A stretch of 37,036 nt of DNA from Opitutaceae bacterium (lineage in GTDB: Bacteria > Verrucomicrobiota > Verrucomicrobiia > Opitutales > Opitutaceae), in the NCBI GenBank assembly GCA_027482505.1, contig JAIXVY010000492.1, positions 1 to 37,036 on the forward strand, given 5' to 3'. This document shows, piece by piece, positions 8,753 to 17,018 of the stretch. The notes beneath the pieces are model-generated. The model worked only from the letters and a program-made list of their open reading frames with translations, did no database searches and was not told where the DNA came from. The translations under genes were made by a program, and so were the position numbers. Numbering within the stretch: position 1 is the first letter of the stretch; the number at the start of each line of letters is the position of its first letter.

Positions 8753-9088
8753 GTGAAAGCGGCTTTTACGCTGGTCGAGATTATGGTGGTGGTCGTGGTG
8801 ATCGGCCTGCTCGCCGCCTTGGCCCTGCCCGCGTTCGACAAAGTGAGGATAGCATCGCAGGACAAGACGGTCCTGAACAACACGCGCCAGCTGGCCGCGG
8901 CCGCGGACCAGTATTTTCTGGAGTGCGGCGTGTCCACCGCGGCCATCACCTCGCTGGTGGGGCCGGACTCCTATGTGAAGTCCCTCAGCACGGTGGCGAA
9001 CGAGAGCTATCCCCTGGTCTTCACGCAGAACGTGCCGATTACCGTCGCCGGCATCGCCGGCACGCGAACGATCACCTACTTCCACTGA
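8753..9088 (+). CDS. Second, paralogous type IV prepilin-like protein (start codon uncertain)
   Basis: VKAAFTLVEIMVVVVVIGLLAALALPAFDKVR...; strongly similar to the upstream pilin. GTG at 8753 proposed; the longer ORF start (GTG 8684) would overlap the terminator hairpin. Confidence 0.8.
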   Translation: MKAAFTLVEIMVVVVVIGLLAALALPAFDKVRIASQDKTVLNNTRQLAAAADQYFLECGVSTAAITSLVGPDSYVKSLSTVANESYPLVFTQNVPITVAGIAGTRTITYFH

Positions 9089-9117
9089 GCACTGGAAAAT
9101 CGCGGTTTGTCTCCGCG

Positions 9118-9149
9118 CCGCCGTCCTCCTTTGAGGAGGGCGGTTTTTT
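9118..9149 (+). terminator. Terminator-like hairpin after second pilin, ending at the ATG of the next gene
   Basis: CCGCCGTCCTC-CTTT-GAGGAGGGCGG (11 bp, one G-G mismatch) then TTTTTT directly before ATG 9150. Confidence 0.75.
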
Positions 9150-11015
9150 ATGACCAAACGCCTCCTGCTTTTCGTCCTGGTGGTGCTGCTCGCCCTGCAG
9201 CTCGGCTTTCTCGCTTTTGATCCCGCCCAAGCCGTTGATGTGGTGAAAAAAGGAGGCTACGCCTGGATGCTCGCGATCCACGCCTGGTTCGCCTGGGCGC
9301 TGTGGAGCAGTCTGGCGGACGAGCGCGCCCGCTGGCGCGACATCCTGCGCCGCCGCGCCGGCGTCGCGATTTTCCTTTTGGCCGCCGCCGGCTTGCTGCA
9401 CGTCCAGGAGCGCCATGAATTCAAGATCGTGGCCGACGAGCTGGTGATCGGAAACACCGCCATGCGGATGCATTTCGATCGCTCGGCGTCCGCGGTGCTT
9501 CGCGCCTACGACTACGCCGGCAATTACACCGTCCTGAACGACACCGTGGACAAGCGGCCGCTGGCCTTCCCGTTTCTCCTCGCGACCGTGCACGACCTCA
9601 CCGGCTATCGGGTCGCGAATGTTTTCTGGCTCAACGCCGCCATCAGCCTGGGGCTGATCGCGACCGCCTGGCTGGTCGCCGCCCGGCTGGGCGGGACCAA
9701 GGCCGGCGTGGCGTCGGTGGTGCTGCTCTGCGGCGTGCCGCTGATCGCGCAAAACGCCACCGGGGCGGGCTTCGAGCTGCACAACCTCTTCATGATCTTT
9801 CTCACGCTCTGGCTGGGCCTGCGCTATGCGGAGCGGCCGGAGGGCGCGCGCCTGGCCGCCTTCGTCCTGGCGGGAGTGATCCTTTGCCAGGTCCGCTACG
9901 AATCCGCGTTGTTCGCCCTGCCGGTGGGGGCGAGCGTGCTGTGGGTGTGGTGGCGGGAACGGCGCGCGGATTTCGCCCCGGTGGTGTTCGCCGCCCCCCT
10001 GCTCATGCTGCCGGTGCCGTTGCAGCAAAACGTGTTCAAGATCAGCGAGGCCACCTGGCAGCTGAACGATGTCGCGGGCGCCACCACGCCCTTCGGGCTC
10101 GGCTATTTTTACGACAACGTCGGCCACGCCTTGAACTTTTTCTTCAGCTTCGACGGCGCCCAGCCCAGCTCGTGGCTGCTGGCCCTGCTCGGCGGCGTGG
10201 CGACCGGCTTCGCCCTGCTGCGCGTCTACCGCGAGCATCGCGCCCTGGGCGCGGCGCGGACCGGAGAGACGGTGGCGGCCATCTTCATCGCTGGCCTGCT
10301 GCTGCACGCGCTGGTGATGTTGTGCTACTTCTGGGGCAAGTGGGACGACCCGATCATCCGCCGCCTCAGCCTGCCCACCCACGCGTTGTTCATCGTCGCC
10401 CTCGCCTTTGTGTGGGGCCGGCTGGTGCGGCATGCCCGCGCCTGGGAGGGTTTGATCGCGGCCGGTGCGCTGCACCTGGTGTTTTTCGCCCTGCCCGCCT
10501 CGGCGCGCCATCCCTTCACCCAGGAGAATTTCGCGGCCGCGACCTGCAACTGGGTCTCGGATTTTGTCCGCGACTCCGTGCCCGGCACGGCGCTGGCGGT
10601 GGACGACAACGCCGGCCACGTCTGGTTCCTGCACCGCAAGTCGTGCGTGAGCCCGGAGCGGCTGACCCTGAACTGGGAGGGCTACGTCCGTCACTTCGAG
10701 CGGCGAAGCTTTTCGGAATACATCGTCGTCCAGCGCATAGGCGTGGATCAGACGACCGGCGAGAAATACGTGTCCGCCAAGGATGACTTCGGCGACGGGC
10801 TGCGATTGCAGCTCATCGAGGAGCGCATGTTCGCCCCCTTCTATTTTATGCGCATCAGCCGCGTCGTGGGCGTGGACCGGGACAAGCTGCGCGCCTGGGC
10901 CGAAGAGCGCGCAAAAGCGCGCGCCGCGGCGCGCGCGAGCGGCCTGCGCGAGCCGTTTTCCACCCAGGTGGTGAATCCGGATCTGCTGGCCGACTGGTTC
11001 AAGGCCCTGCCTTGA
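9150..11015 (+). CDS. Polytopic membrane protein, GT39/PMT-like glycosyltransferase (GT-C)
   Basis: Multiple TM helices; KRPLAFPFLLATVHDLTGYRVANVFWLNAAISLGLIATAWLVAARLGGTKAGVASVVLLCGVPLIAQNATGAGFELHNLFMIF typical of PMT_2-like proteins. Confidence 0.75.
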   Translation: MTKRLLLFVLVVLLALQLGFLAFDPAQAVDVVKKGGYAWMLAIHAWFAWALWSSLADERARWRDILRRRAGVAIFLLAAAGLLHVQERHEFKIVADELVIGNTAMRMHFDRSASAVLRAYDYAGNYTVLNDTVDKRPLAFPFLLATVHDLTGYRVANVFWLNAAISLGLIATAWLVAARLGGTKAGVASVVLLCGVPLIAQNATGAGFELHNLFMIFLTLWLGLRYAERPEGARLAAFVLAGVILCQVRYESALFALPVGASVLWVWWRERRADFAPVVFAAPLLMLPVPLQQNVFKISEATWQLNDVAGATTPFGLGYFYDNVGHALNFFFSFDGAQPSSWLLALLGGVATGFALLRVYREHRALGAARTGETVAAIFIAGLLLHALVMLCYFWGKWDDPIIRRLSLPTHALFIVALAFVWGRLVRHARAWEGLIAAGALHLVFFALPASARHPFTQENFAAATCNWVSDFVRDSVPGTALAVDDNAGHVWFLHRKSCVSPERLTLNWEGYVRHFERRSFSEYIVVQRIGVDQTTGEKYVSAKDDFGDGLRLQLIEERMFAPFYFMRISRVVGVDRDKLRAWAEERAKARAAARASGLREPFSTQVVNPDLLADWFKALP

Positions 11016-13014
11016 GGTCCGGCCGCGGCGGCGCGCCTGTCGCGCGCTCCAGCAGCTCCACCATGCCGGAGGTCGGCAAATCGATCGCGATGGCGACCTC
11101 CCCGGCGTCCAGCCTGTAGACAAGCATGGACGAGTGGATGACGGCGTCCGGCCGGCGCAGTCGAAGATACTGGGCGAGACGCGCGTAGCGCAGGCGCTCA
11201 TAAACCCAGCGGCCGTGTTCGGCCGGCGTTCCATTTTGAACCAGGGCGCCTTTCCAGGATTCGGGGTGGGCGCGGAAATGCGCCGCCTGGTAGTGGAAGG
11301 TGTTTTCCTTGTCCTGGCTCCAGGCGCCGTTCATCGGGCTGTAGACGTCCTGAAGCACGGTCGCGCCGAAGCAGTAGAGCCCAGGTTCCAGACGCGCGAG
11401 CTCGGGCTCTCGCCAGAGCGCGGAAAACACCGCGAACGGTTTCGCGTCCATGCCTTCGTAACGCGGATCCCCGACGCCGAAATAGCCGAGATAGACAGGC
11501 TCGCCCGGCTTGCGGTGGGCTCGCAGCCAGTCTGCCAGGGCGGGCAGATCCTGGCCCCAGTCGAGCGAGCTGTCCACCAGGTGCCGCCAGCGGTTCTCCG
11601 GCGGGCCGGCGAGCGGGTTGAAGGCGGCGAGGTAAGAGGGATAGGCGCGCGCGGCTGCCACGGCCTGCCCCGCGATCAGCAGCGCCGCGAACGCCGCGCT
11701 CCACCGCCCGGCCGAGCGGCGCGCGAATGCGCCGGCGAGGATGAAGAGCGGCGGGTAGAGCGGCAGGATATGCCGGTGGCCGATGTTGAGGTTGCTGGTC
11801 AGCGAGGCGGCGCCGTAGACGACGACCAGCGCGGCCAGGGGCGCGGCGAGATCGGTCAGCCGGGTGGCGACGGCGCGCGCGTCGCCGTAGCCGGGGCGTT
11901 TGCGCGCCGCCAGCACCGCGAGGATGACCACACCGGCCAGGCCGGCCACCGCGGCCAGCTCGGCGAAAGACGATTTGATCAAAAAGGCGTAGGGAAAAAA
12001 CCACCACCACCCCGTCGAGGTGTAGAGCCCCGCCGCGAACGCTCCGCGCGCCTCGCTGGCCTGAAGCACATAGGCGAGGCCGTGCGTGTAGGCCTCGGGC
12101 AGGACGCGATATTCCTTCAGAAACAGGAGCAGGGCGCGCCGGGGGCCGTCGTCGGGAAGCAATTGGTCCCAGGGGATGTAAAGCGTTTGAAGAGCCGGCA
12201 GTCCCGGCGCCCCCGCCTGATAGCGAAAGCCAAACGCGCCCCACACCACGAGGCCCGCGACGGTGGCGTGCGCCGCAGTCAGCAAGGCGGCATGGCCGAG
12301 CGCCCTGCCTTTCGCGCGCCGGGTCTTTTCACGCGGCAGCAGCCAGTTCGCGCCGAGCAGCACGGCGTAGACGCCGGGCAGAAGAAGGACCGAAAACTTG
12401 GCGATCGCGGCGAGGCCGGTGAGGGCGAGGCTCAGGGCCAGCCGCCCGGACGCAGGCTCGCGAAGCTGTCGCCAAAACGCGCCGGAGGCGGCGAGCAGGC
12501 AGACGGCGGCCGCCATGTCGGACGTCACGAGCGGACCGTGCGCGAGCATGGTCGTGGACCCCGCGCAAAGCGCGAGCGAGAGGAGCCCGCCCGCGTTTCC
12601 CCAAAGGCGGCGCGACCAGAAAAACACCAGCAGGCAGGCGGCCGCGCCCCAGAGGATCATGGCACCTCGGCCGGCGGCCAGCAGCGCCTCCGGCGTGTTG
12701 CCGCTTTCATAAAGGGTCCTTTGCCCGACGCGCCAGACGTCGGATCTCGCCCATTCCGCTCGCGCCTCGGCCGGATCGAAGCGCGGCGCCAGGGGCAGCA
12801 GGGCCAGGCCGGCCCAGCGCTGGGGCAGATTGCCGTTCTCGGGCTGGAAGCGGTAGTCGTTGAATTTCCAATACGAATAGCCCGCGACGAGGTGGGCGCT
12901 TTCGTCGAAAGCCGGCCCCTTGCCCAGGCTGGCGGTCCAGCCGGTCCACGCGTAGGCCGCGAGCAGGAGCGCGACCAGCGCGGTCAGAAGAGGGCGGCGG
13001 AGCGGAGGGAGCAT
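10999..13014 (-). CDS. GT39/PMT-like membrane glycosyltransferase (GT-C)
   Basis: GPAFDESAHLVAGYSYWKFNDYRFQPENGNLPQRWAGLALLP...; GHRHILPLYPPLFILAGAFAR; DSSLDWGQDLPALADWLRAHRKPGEPVYLGYFG. Start ATG 13014 chosen. Confidence 0.82.
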   Translation of the reverse strand: MLPPLRRPLLTALVALLLAAYAWTGWTASLGKGPAFDESAHLVAGYSYWKFNDYRFQPENGNLPQRWAGLALLPLAPRFDPAEARAEWARSDVWRVGQRTLYESGNTPEALLAAGRGAMILWGAAACLLVFFWSRRLWGNAGGLLSLALCAGSTTMLAHGPLVTSDMAAAVCLLAASGAFWRQLREPASGRLALSLALTGLAAIAKFSVLLLPGVYAVLLGANWLLPREKTRRAKGRALGHAALLTAAHATVAGLVVWGAFGFRYQAGAPGLPALQTLYIPWDQLLPDDGPRRALLLFLKEYRVLPEAYTHGLAYVLQASEARGAFAAGLYTSTGWWWFFPYAFLIKSSFAELAAVAGLAGVVILAVLAARKRPGYGDARAVATRLTDLAAPLAALVVVYGAASLTSNLNIGHRHILPLYPPLFILAGAFARRSAGRWSAAFAALLIAGQAVAAARAYPSYLAAFNPLAGPPENRWRHLVDSSLDWGQDLPALADWLRAHRKPGEPVYLGYFGVGDPRYEGMDAKPFAVFSALWREPELARLEPGLYCFGATVLQDVYSPMNGAWSQDKENTFHYQAAHFRAHPESWKGALVQNGTPAEHGRWVYERLRYARLAQYLRLRRPDAVIHSSMLVYRLDAGEVAIAIDLPTSGMVELLERATGAPPRPDLKAGP

Positions 13015-13086
13015 CGTCGAGGCCGAAGGCAAAAGGCGTGGACAGAGGTTCCCGCCCCGGGGAGCCTCGTCAATCTTCGCCCCATC

Positions 13087-13824
13087 ATGAACGCAGAGGA
13101 ATACGCCAACCTGGAGCGCGTCGAGGCCGACCACTGGTATTACGCCGGCAAGCGAGAGATCGCGCGCCGGTGGCTGGAGCGTGCGCGCCCGATCACGCCG
13201 ACGGACCGGTTGCTCGACTGCGGCGCGGGCACGGGCCGCTTCGCGCAGGAGATGGACGGGCTGTGCCAGGTCACCGTGCTGGACGACCACGAGGAGGCCT
13301 TGCGCCTGCTGCGCGCGAAGTTTCCCGCCGGGCGGGTGATCAGCCTGGCCGGCGACCGCGTGCCCTTGCCTGACGGATCGCTGGACTACGTGACCGCGCT
13401 GGATGTTCTCGAGCACACGCCGGACGACGCCGCGGTGGTGCGCGGTTTCCATCGCTTGCTCAAACCCGGCGGCGTGGCCCTGGTGACGGTGCCGGCGAGC
13501 ATGGCGCTCTGGAGCGACTGGGACGTCGTTCTCCACCACTATCGCCGCTATTCCCGCGCCGAGCTGGAGCGGCTTTTCCCCGCCGCCGAATGGGAGCTGG
13601 TGCATTCCAACTACACCAACGTGTTCGCCTTTCCGGCGGTGTGGCTGCTGCGGCGCTGGCGCCGCTGGTTTCCCGCGGGGCAGGGCGCCCGGGCGGAGGA
13701 CAAGGTGCCTTCGTCTTGGCTGAACTGTCTGCTGCGCGCCTCGTTTGTGAGGCCCGCGTTCTGGCGCGTGCGTTTTCCTTTCGGCGTCAGTCTGCTGCTC
13801 GTGGCTCGCCGACGGGCGGTCTGA
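13087..13824 (+). CDS. Class I SAM-dependent methyltransferase
   Basis: RLLDCGAGTGRFAQEMDG (motif I), LDYVTALDVLEHTPDDAAVVRGFHRLLKPGGVALVTVPA. Confidence 0.9.
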   Translation: MNAEEYANLERVEADHWYYAGKREIARRWLERARPITPTDRLLDCGAGTGRFAQEMDGLCQVTVLDDHEEALRLLRAKFPAGRVISLAGDRVPLPDGSLDYVTALDVLEHTPDDAAVVRGFHRLLKPGGVALVTVPASMALWSDWDVVLHHYRRYSRAELERLFPAAEWELVHSNYTNVFAFPAVWLLRRWRRWFPAGQGARAEDKVPSSWLNCLLRASFVRPAFWRVRFPFGVSLLLVARRRAV

Positions 13825-16009
13825 GCGGTTCGGCGCCGTTGGGGAAGCGGAGAAACGCCACGGTGCGGTCGTCGGCGCCGGCCAGGCGGAAAACAAAGAG
13901 GGCGGCCGCCGCCGGGTCGGGCGGCGTCCAGTCGAAGGCGAAGGCCCTGGCCGGTCCGGCCGGGAGCGGGAACGAGACGGCGCGCGCATCGTCGCCGGCG
14001 CTCGCGCGGGGCGCGGCGAGGACAACGCGGCCGCGTTCCGCGCTCAGGCGCGTGTCGTAGGCCTCGATCGCCAGCACCGTCTCCGTGGTGGCGGCGAGGC
14101 GGGTGGACAGCCTCCACACGCCAGGAGCCGAGGGCGCGGGTGTGGCTTCGAGGACGTGAAACGGGGTGAAGGCCGCCCCGGGCCTCGTCCAGAGGGAAAA
14201 CACGTCGACTCCCAGCGCCTCGCGATAGTTTTGCCACAGGTGACCGACCAGCGGTCCCCGAACCGGGAATCCATTTTGGGCGAGATGCACCAGCTGGGCG
14301 CGCTGCAGCACGAACGCGGGACGGTCGGCCTTCTCGAGGCCGGCCGCGATCGCGCGCTGGTCCTCTTCGCCCAGAAGCGAAAACCAGTGGGTCACGTTGC
14401 GCAGGCCGGGCGTCGGCAGGCGCGTCCACTGGTTGAAGCTGAAAGCGCCGGGCAGGCTGAAGAGCATGTCGGCGTTTTCACGCGCGTTGACCGCGATGAC
14501 GTTGACGGCGCCGGCGATGGCCGGCGGCAGCAGTATGCGCTCCGCGCCCGGCAGTCCCAGCGCCACGCCGTCGGCGCGACGCTCGCGGGCTATCTTTGCC
14601 AGCGTGAAAAGAGGCAGCAGGGAAAACACGAGCGCCAGGCCGGCGGACGACCTTCCGAGCCAGGCGGCGCGCGGCGGCGGCAGCTTTTCTCCCAGGTGGC
14701 GGAGCGTGTCCACCGCGCCGAGCGCGAGCAGCGGAATCCAGAGAAACGTGCCCCAGTTGAGCTGGCTGCCCGCGATGGGAAAGGCCTGCAGGGACTGCGT
14801 CACGAGGAGCAGCGCCAGCCAGGCGCGCACGCGGGGCTCCGAATCGCCGTCGGGCGCCGCGAGCGGTATTGCGAACAGACCCGCGGCCGGCACGCCGTAG
14901 CACAACGCCAGCGCCGCCTGGCTGGAGCCGATCCACGGCAGCAGGCCAAGGAGCATTCCGGCTATGATCAGCGTCCGGGCCGCGGCCACGAGCGCGAGCG
15001 CCGCCGGGGATTTGGGCCGCGCCGCCCAGAAAAGCGTGAGCGCGAGGGCGGCCAGCGCGAAAGGGACGACCAAGGGGCGCCAGCGCACGGGGAACGAATA
15101 TATGCCCGGGTGGCGCATGGGTTCGAGCACCACGCCGCGCAGCAGCGCGTCCAGACTCGTGCCGTTGAGCAGGGCCCAACAGGCCACGGCGGCGGTGGCG
15201 ACAAGCCCGGCCGCTATGAAAACGAGCAGCGGGCGCTCGCCGTCGCCGCGTCCGCGTAGGCGCGCGGCCACGATCGCCGCCCCCAGTCCGCCCAGCGAGG
15301 CGACTATCGCGTAGGTCGGCACCCAGGGTTTATCGATGAGCCCGCGCATGAGCGCCAAGGGCAGCAGGCCTAGCGTCAGCGCGACGAGGGCGGAGGGCAG
15401 CGCGGCCCATTTTGCGGAGACGGGGCGCAGGCCCAGGAGAAGCCACAATCCGGCCGGAATCACCAGGAAGGCGCCGACGTTTATCTTGGTGAGCGCGATG
15501 ACGGCGCCGAGCGTTCCCAGCGTCGCGGCGAAAACGAGCGGTCGTCCCGCGCGAACACACTCCGCGCCCAGCCAAGCGGCCAACGCGACCAGCAGCGTGA
15601 TGAATCCGCCGGGGTGGCCCGGTTCCTGAAGCATGATCCAGAGCAGCGTGAAAACACCGACCGCGGAGAACAGCGCCGCGCTCGCCAGCCGCCGAACGCG
15701 CCACACCAGCAGGCCGCAGAGCAGGGAGGCGCAGACCCAGTTGAACAGGGTGAACCAGCGCGCCGAAGTGTTGTCCCACGCAAAGCCCAGCGCCGCCCGC
15801 AAGGAGTCGAGCGCCGCGTAGAAGAAGGGGCCGTATTGCGAATAGACCTTGTCGTAGAGCCCGCCGTGCTCGGCGAAATTTCGCAACGAGAGCAGGATGT
15901 AGCCCTCGTCGTCGTAGAGCATGAACGACGTGAACAGCAGATCGCGGCCGATCCACGCCAGCAACGGCGCCACCCAGAGCCAGCCGAGCATGTGCCGGCG
16001 CCTGGTCAA
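13787..16009 (-). CDS. Large polytopic membrane protein, GT39/GT-C-like
   Basis: About a dozen hydrophobic segments; DDEGYILLSLRNFAEHGGLYDKVYSQYGPFFYAALDSLRAALGFAWDN typical of GT-C N-terminal periplasmic loops; start overlaps upstream GT2 by ATGA. Confidence 0.7.
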   Translation of the reverse strand: MTRRRHMLGWLWVAPLLAWIGRDLLFTSFMLYDDEGYILLSLRNFAEHGGLYDKVYSQYGPFFYAALDSLRAALGFAWDNTSARWFTLFNWVCASLLCGLLVWRVRRLASAALFSAVGVFTLLWIMLQEPGHPGGFITLLVALAAWLGAECVRAGRPLVFAATLGTLGAVIALTKINVGAFLVIPAGLWLLLGLRPVSAKWAALPSALVALTLGLLPLALMRGLIDKPWVPTYAIVASLGGLGAAIVAARLRGRGDGERPLLVFIAAGLVATAAVACWALLNGTSLDALLRGVVLEPMRHPGIYSFPVRWRPLVVPFALAALALTLFWAARPKSPAALALVAAARTLIIAGMLLGLLPWIGSSQAALALCYGVPAAGLFAIPLAAPDGDSEPRVRAWLALLLVTQSLQAFPIAGSQLNWGTFLWIPLLALGAVDTLRHLGEKLPPPRAAWLGRSSAGLALVFSLLPLFTLAKIARERRADGVALGLPGAERILLPPAIAGAVNVIAVNARENADMLFSLPGAFSFNQWTRLPTPGLRNVTHWFSLLGEEDQRAIAAGLEKADRPAFVLQRAQLVHLAQNGFPVRGPLVGHLWQNYREALGVDVFSLWTRPGAAFTPFHVLEATPAPSAPGVWRLSTRLAATTETVLAIEAYDTRLSAERGRVVLAAPRASAGDDARAVSFPLPAGPARAFAFDWTPPDPAAAALFVFRLAGADDRTVAFLRFPNGAEPLRPPVGEPRAAD

Positions 16010-16947
16010 AGGCCTACGCGCCGCCGCACGATGTAGTGTGGCCGGCGTTTGACCTCGTCGTAGATCCGGCCGAGGTATTCGCCCAGCACGCCGATGCCGA
16101 TGAGCTGAACGCCTCCGAGGAAGAGGACCAGGGTGACGAGCGTGGTGAAGCCGGTGAAGGCCACTTCGACGCCCAGCAGCCGGCGCGCGACGAAAAACGC
16201 CCCGACGGCGAATCCGCAGCCCGCGATGAAAAGCCCCAGATAGGTGAGCACGCGAAGCGGCAGGTGCGAGAAGCTGAACAAGCCGTCGAGCGCGTAGCGC
16301 ACGAGGCGCCGGAAGGTCACGGCCGGGGTGCCGGCGGCGCGCTCTTTGCGATCATAGGACACCTCGCCGTGGGGGAACCCTATCCACGCCCGGAGCCCGG
16401 GGAAGAAGCGGTGTTTTTCGGGCAGCGAATTGAACGCGCCCACCGCCGCGGCGGACAGCAGGCCGAAGGTGCCGGTGTTGCGCTCGATGGGGAAGTCGAT
16501 GAGGCGGCCGAAGCCCCGATGGAAAAGATCAAAGCCCAGCCGCCTCAGACCGCGCTCCTGGCGGGAGCGGCGCACCGCCAGCACGACCTCGGCGCCGCCG
16601 CGCCAGGCCGCGACGAGCTCTGGTATGATCTCCGGAGGGTCTTGGAGGTCGGCGTCCATCGTCACGACTGCGTCCGCGCCCATGGCGTGGGCGAGACCGG
16701 CGGTGAGGGCGGCCTGATGGCCGAAATTGCGCGAGAGGTCCACGAGGGCGTAGCGGGCGTCCCGGGACGCGTGGTCGAGGATAAGGTCGGCCGAACGATC
16801 ACGGCTGCCGTCGTTGACGAACACCACCGACCAGCTTTCGGCGGGGTTCGACGTCATCAGGGCGTCGAGTCGGCGCAGCAACTCGGGCAGGACGGGTGCC
16901 TCGTTGTAGACAGGTATGACGAGGGCGATGCGGGCGGCGGAATTCAC
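16006..16947 (-). CDS. GtrB/DPM1-like GT2: polyprenyl-phosphate glycosyltransferase with C-terminal TM helices
   Basis: ALVIPVYNEAPVLPELLRRLDAL, FVNDGSRDRSADLI, NFGHQAALTAGLAHAMGADAVVTMDADLQDPPEIIPELV, two C-terminal TMs then GVLGEYLGRIYDEVKRRPHYIV. Confidence 0.92.
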   Translation of the reverse strand: MNSAARIALVIPVYNEAPVLPELLRRLDALMTSNPAESWSVVFVNDGSRDRSADLILDHASRDARYALVDLSRNFGHQAALTAGLAHAMGADAVVTMDADLQDPPEIIPELVAAWRGGAEVVLAVRRSRQERGLRRLGFDLFHRGFGRLIDFPIERNTGTFGLLSAAAVGAFNSLPEKHRFFPGLRAWIGFPHGEVSYDRKERAAGTPAVTFRRLVRYALDGLFSFSHLPLRVLTYLGLFIAGCGFAVGAFFVARRLLGVEVAFTGFTTLVTLVLFLGGVQLIGIGVLGEYLGRIYDEVKRRPHYIVRRRVGL

Positions 16948-17018
16948 GCGTGGGCGGGGCGAGGAAGGTGGACGGATGCATTAACACCGCCTGATCGCGT
17001 TTTGCGCAAGCGCGAGAC

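Noticed and set aside
9072-11234. 720-aa minus ORF opposite the 9150-11015 membrane gene
   Set aside because: Composition (HHQ/RGG-rich) is non-protein-like, and the opposite strand encodes a coherent membrane protein.
11134-13824. 896-aa plus-strand ORF
   Set aside because: Only the C-terminal 245 aa (from 13087) is a real methyltransferase; the rest is the antisense frame of the GT39-like gene 10999-13014.
13014-14025. N-terminal extension of the 10999 minus ORF and other long ORF extensions (e.g. 20290-22494, 17019-18821, 34152-35810)
   Set aside because: Extensions read through neighbouring genes in the wrong frame; internal ATGs coincide with ATGA junctions or a proper membrane-signal start.
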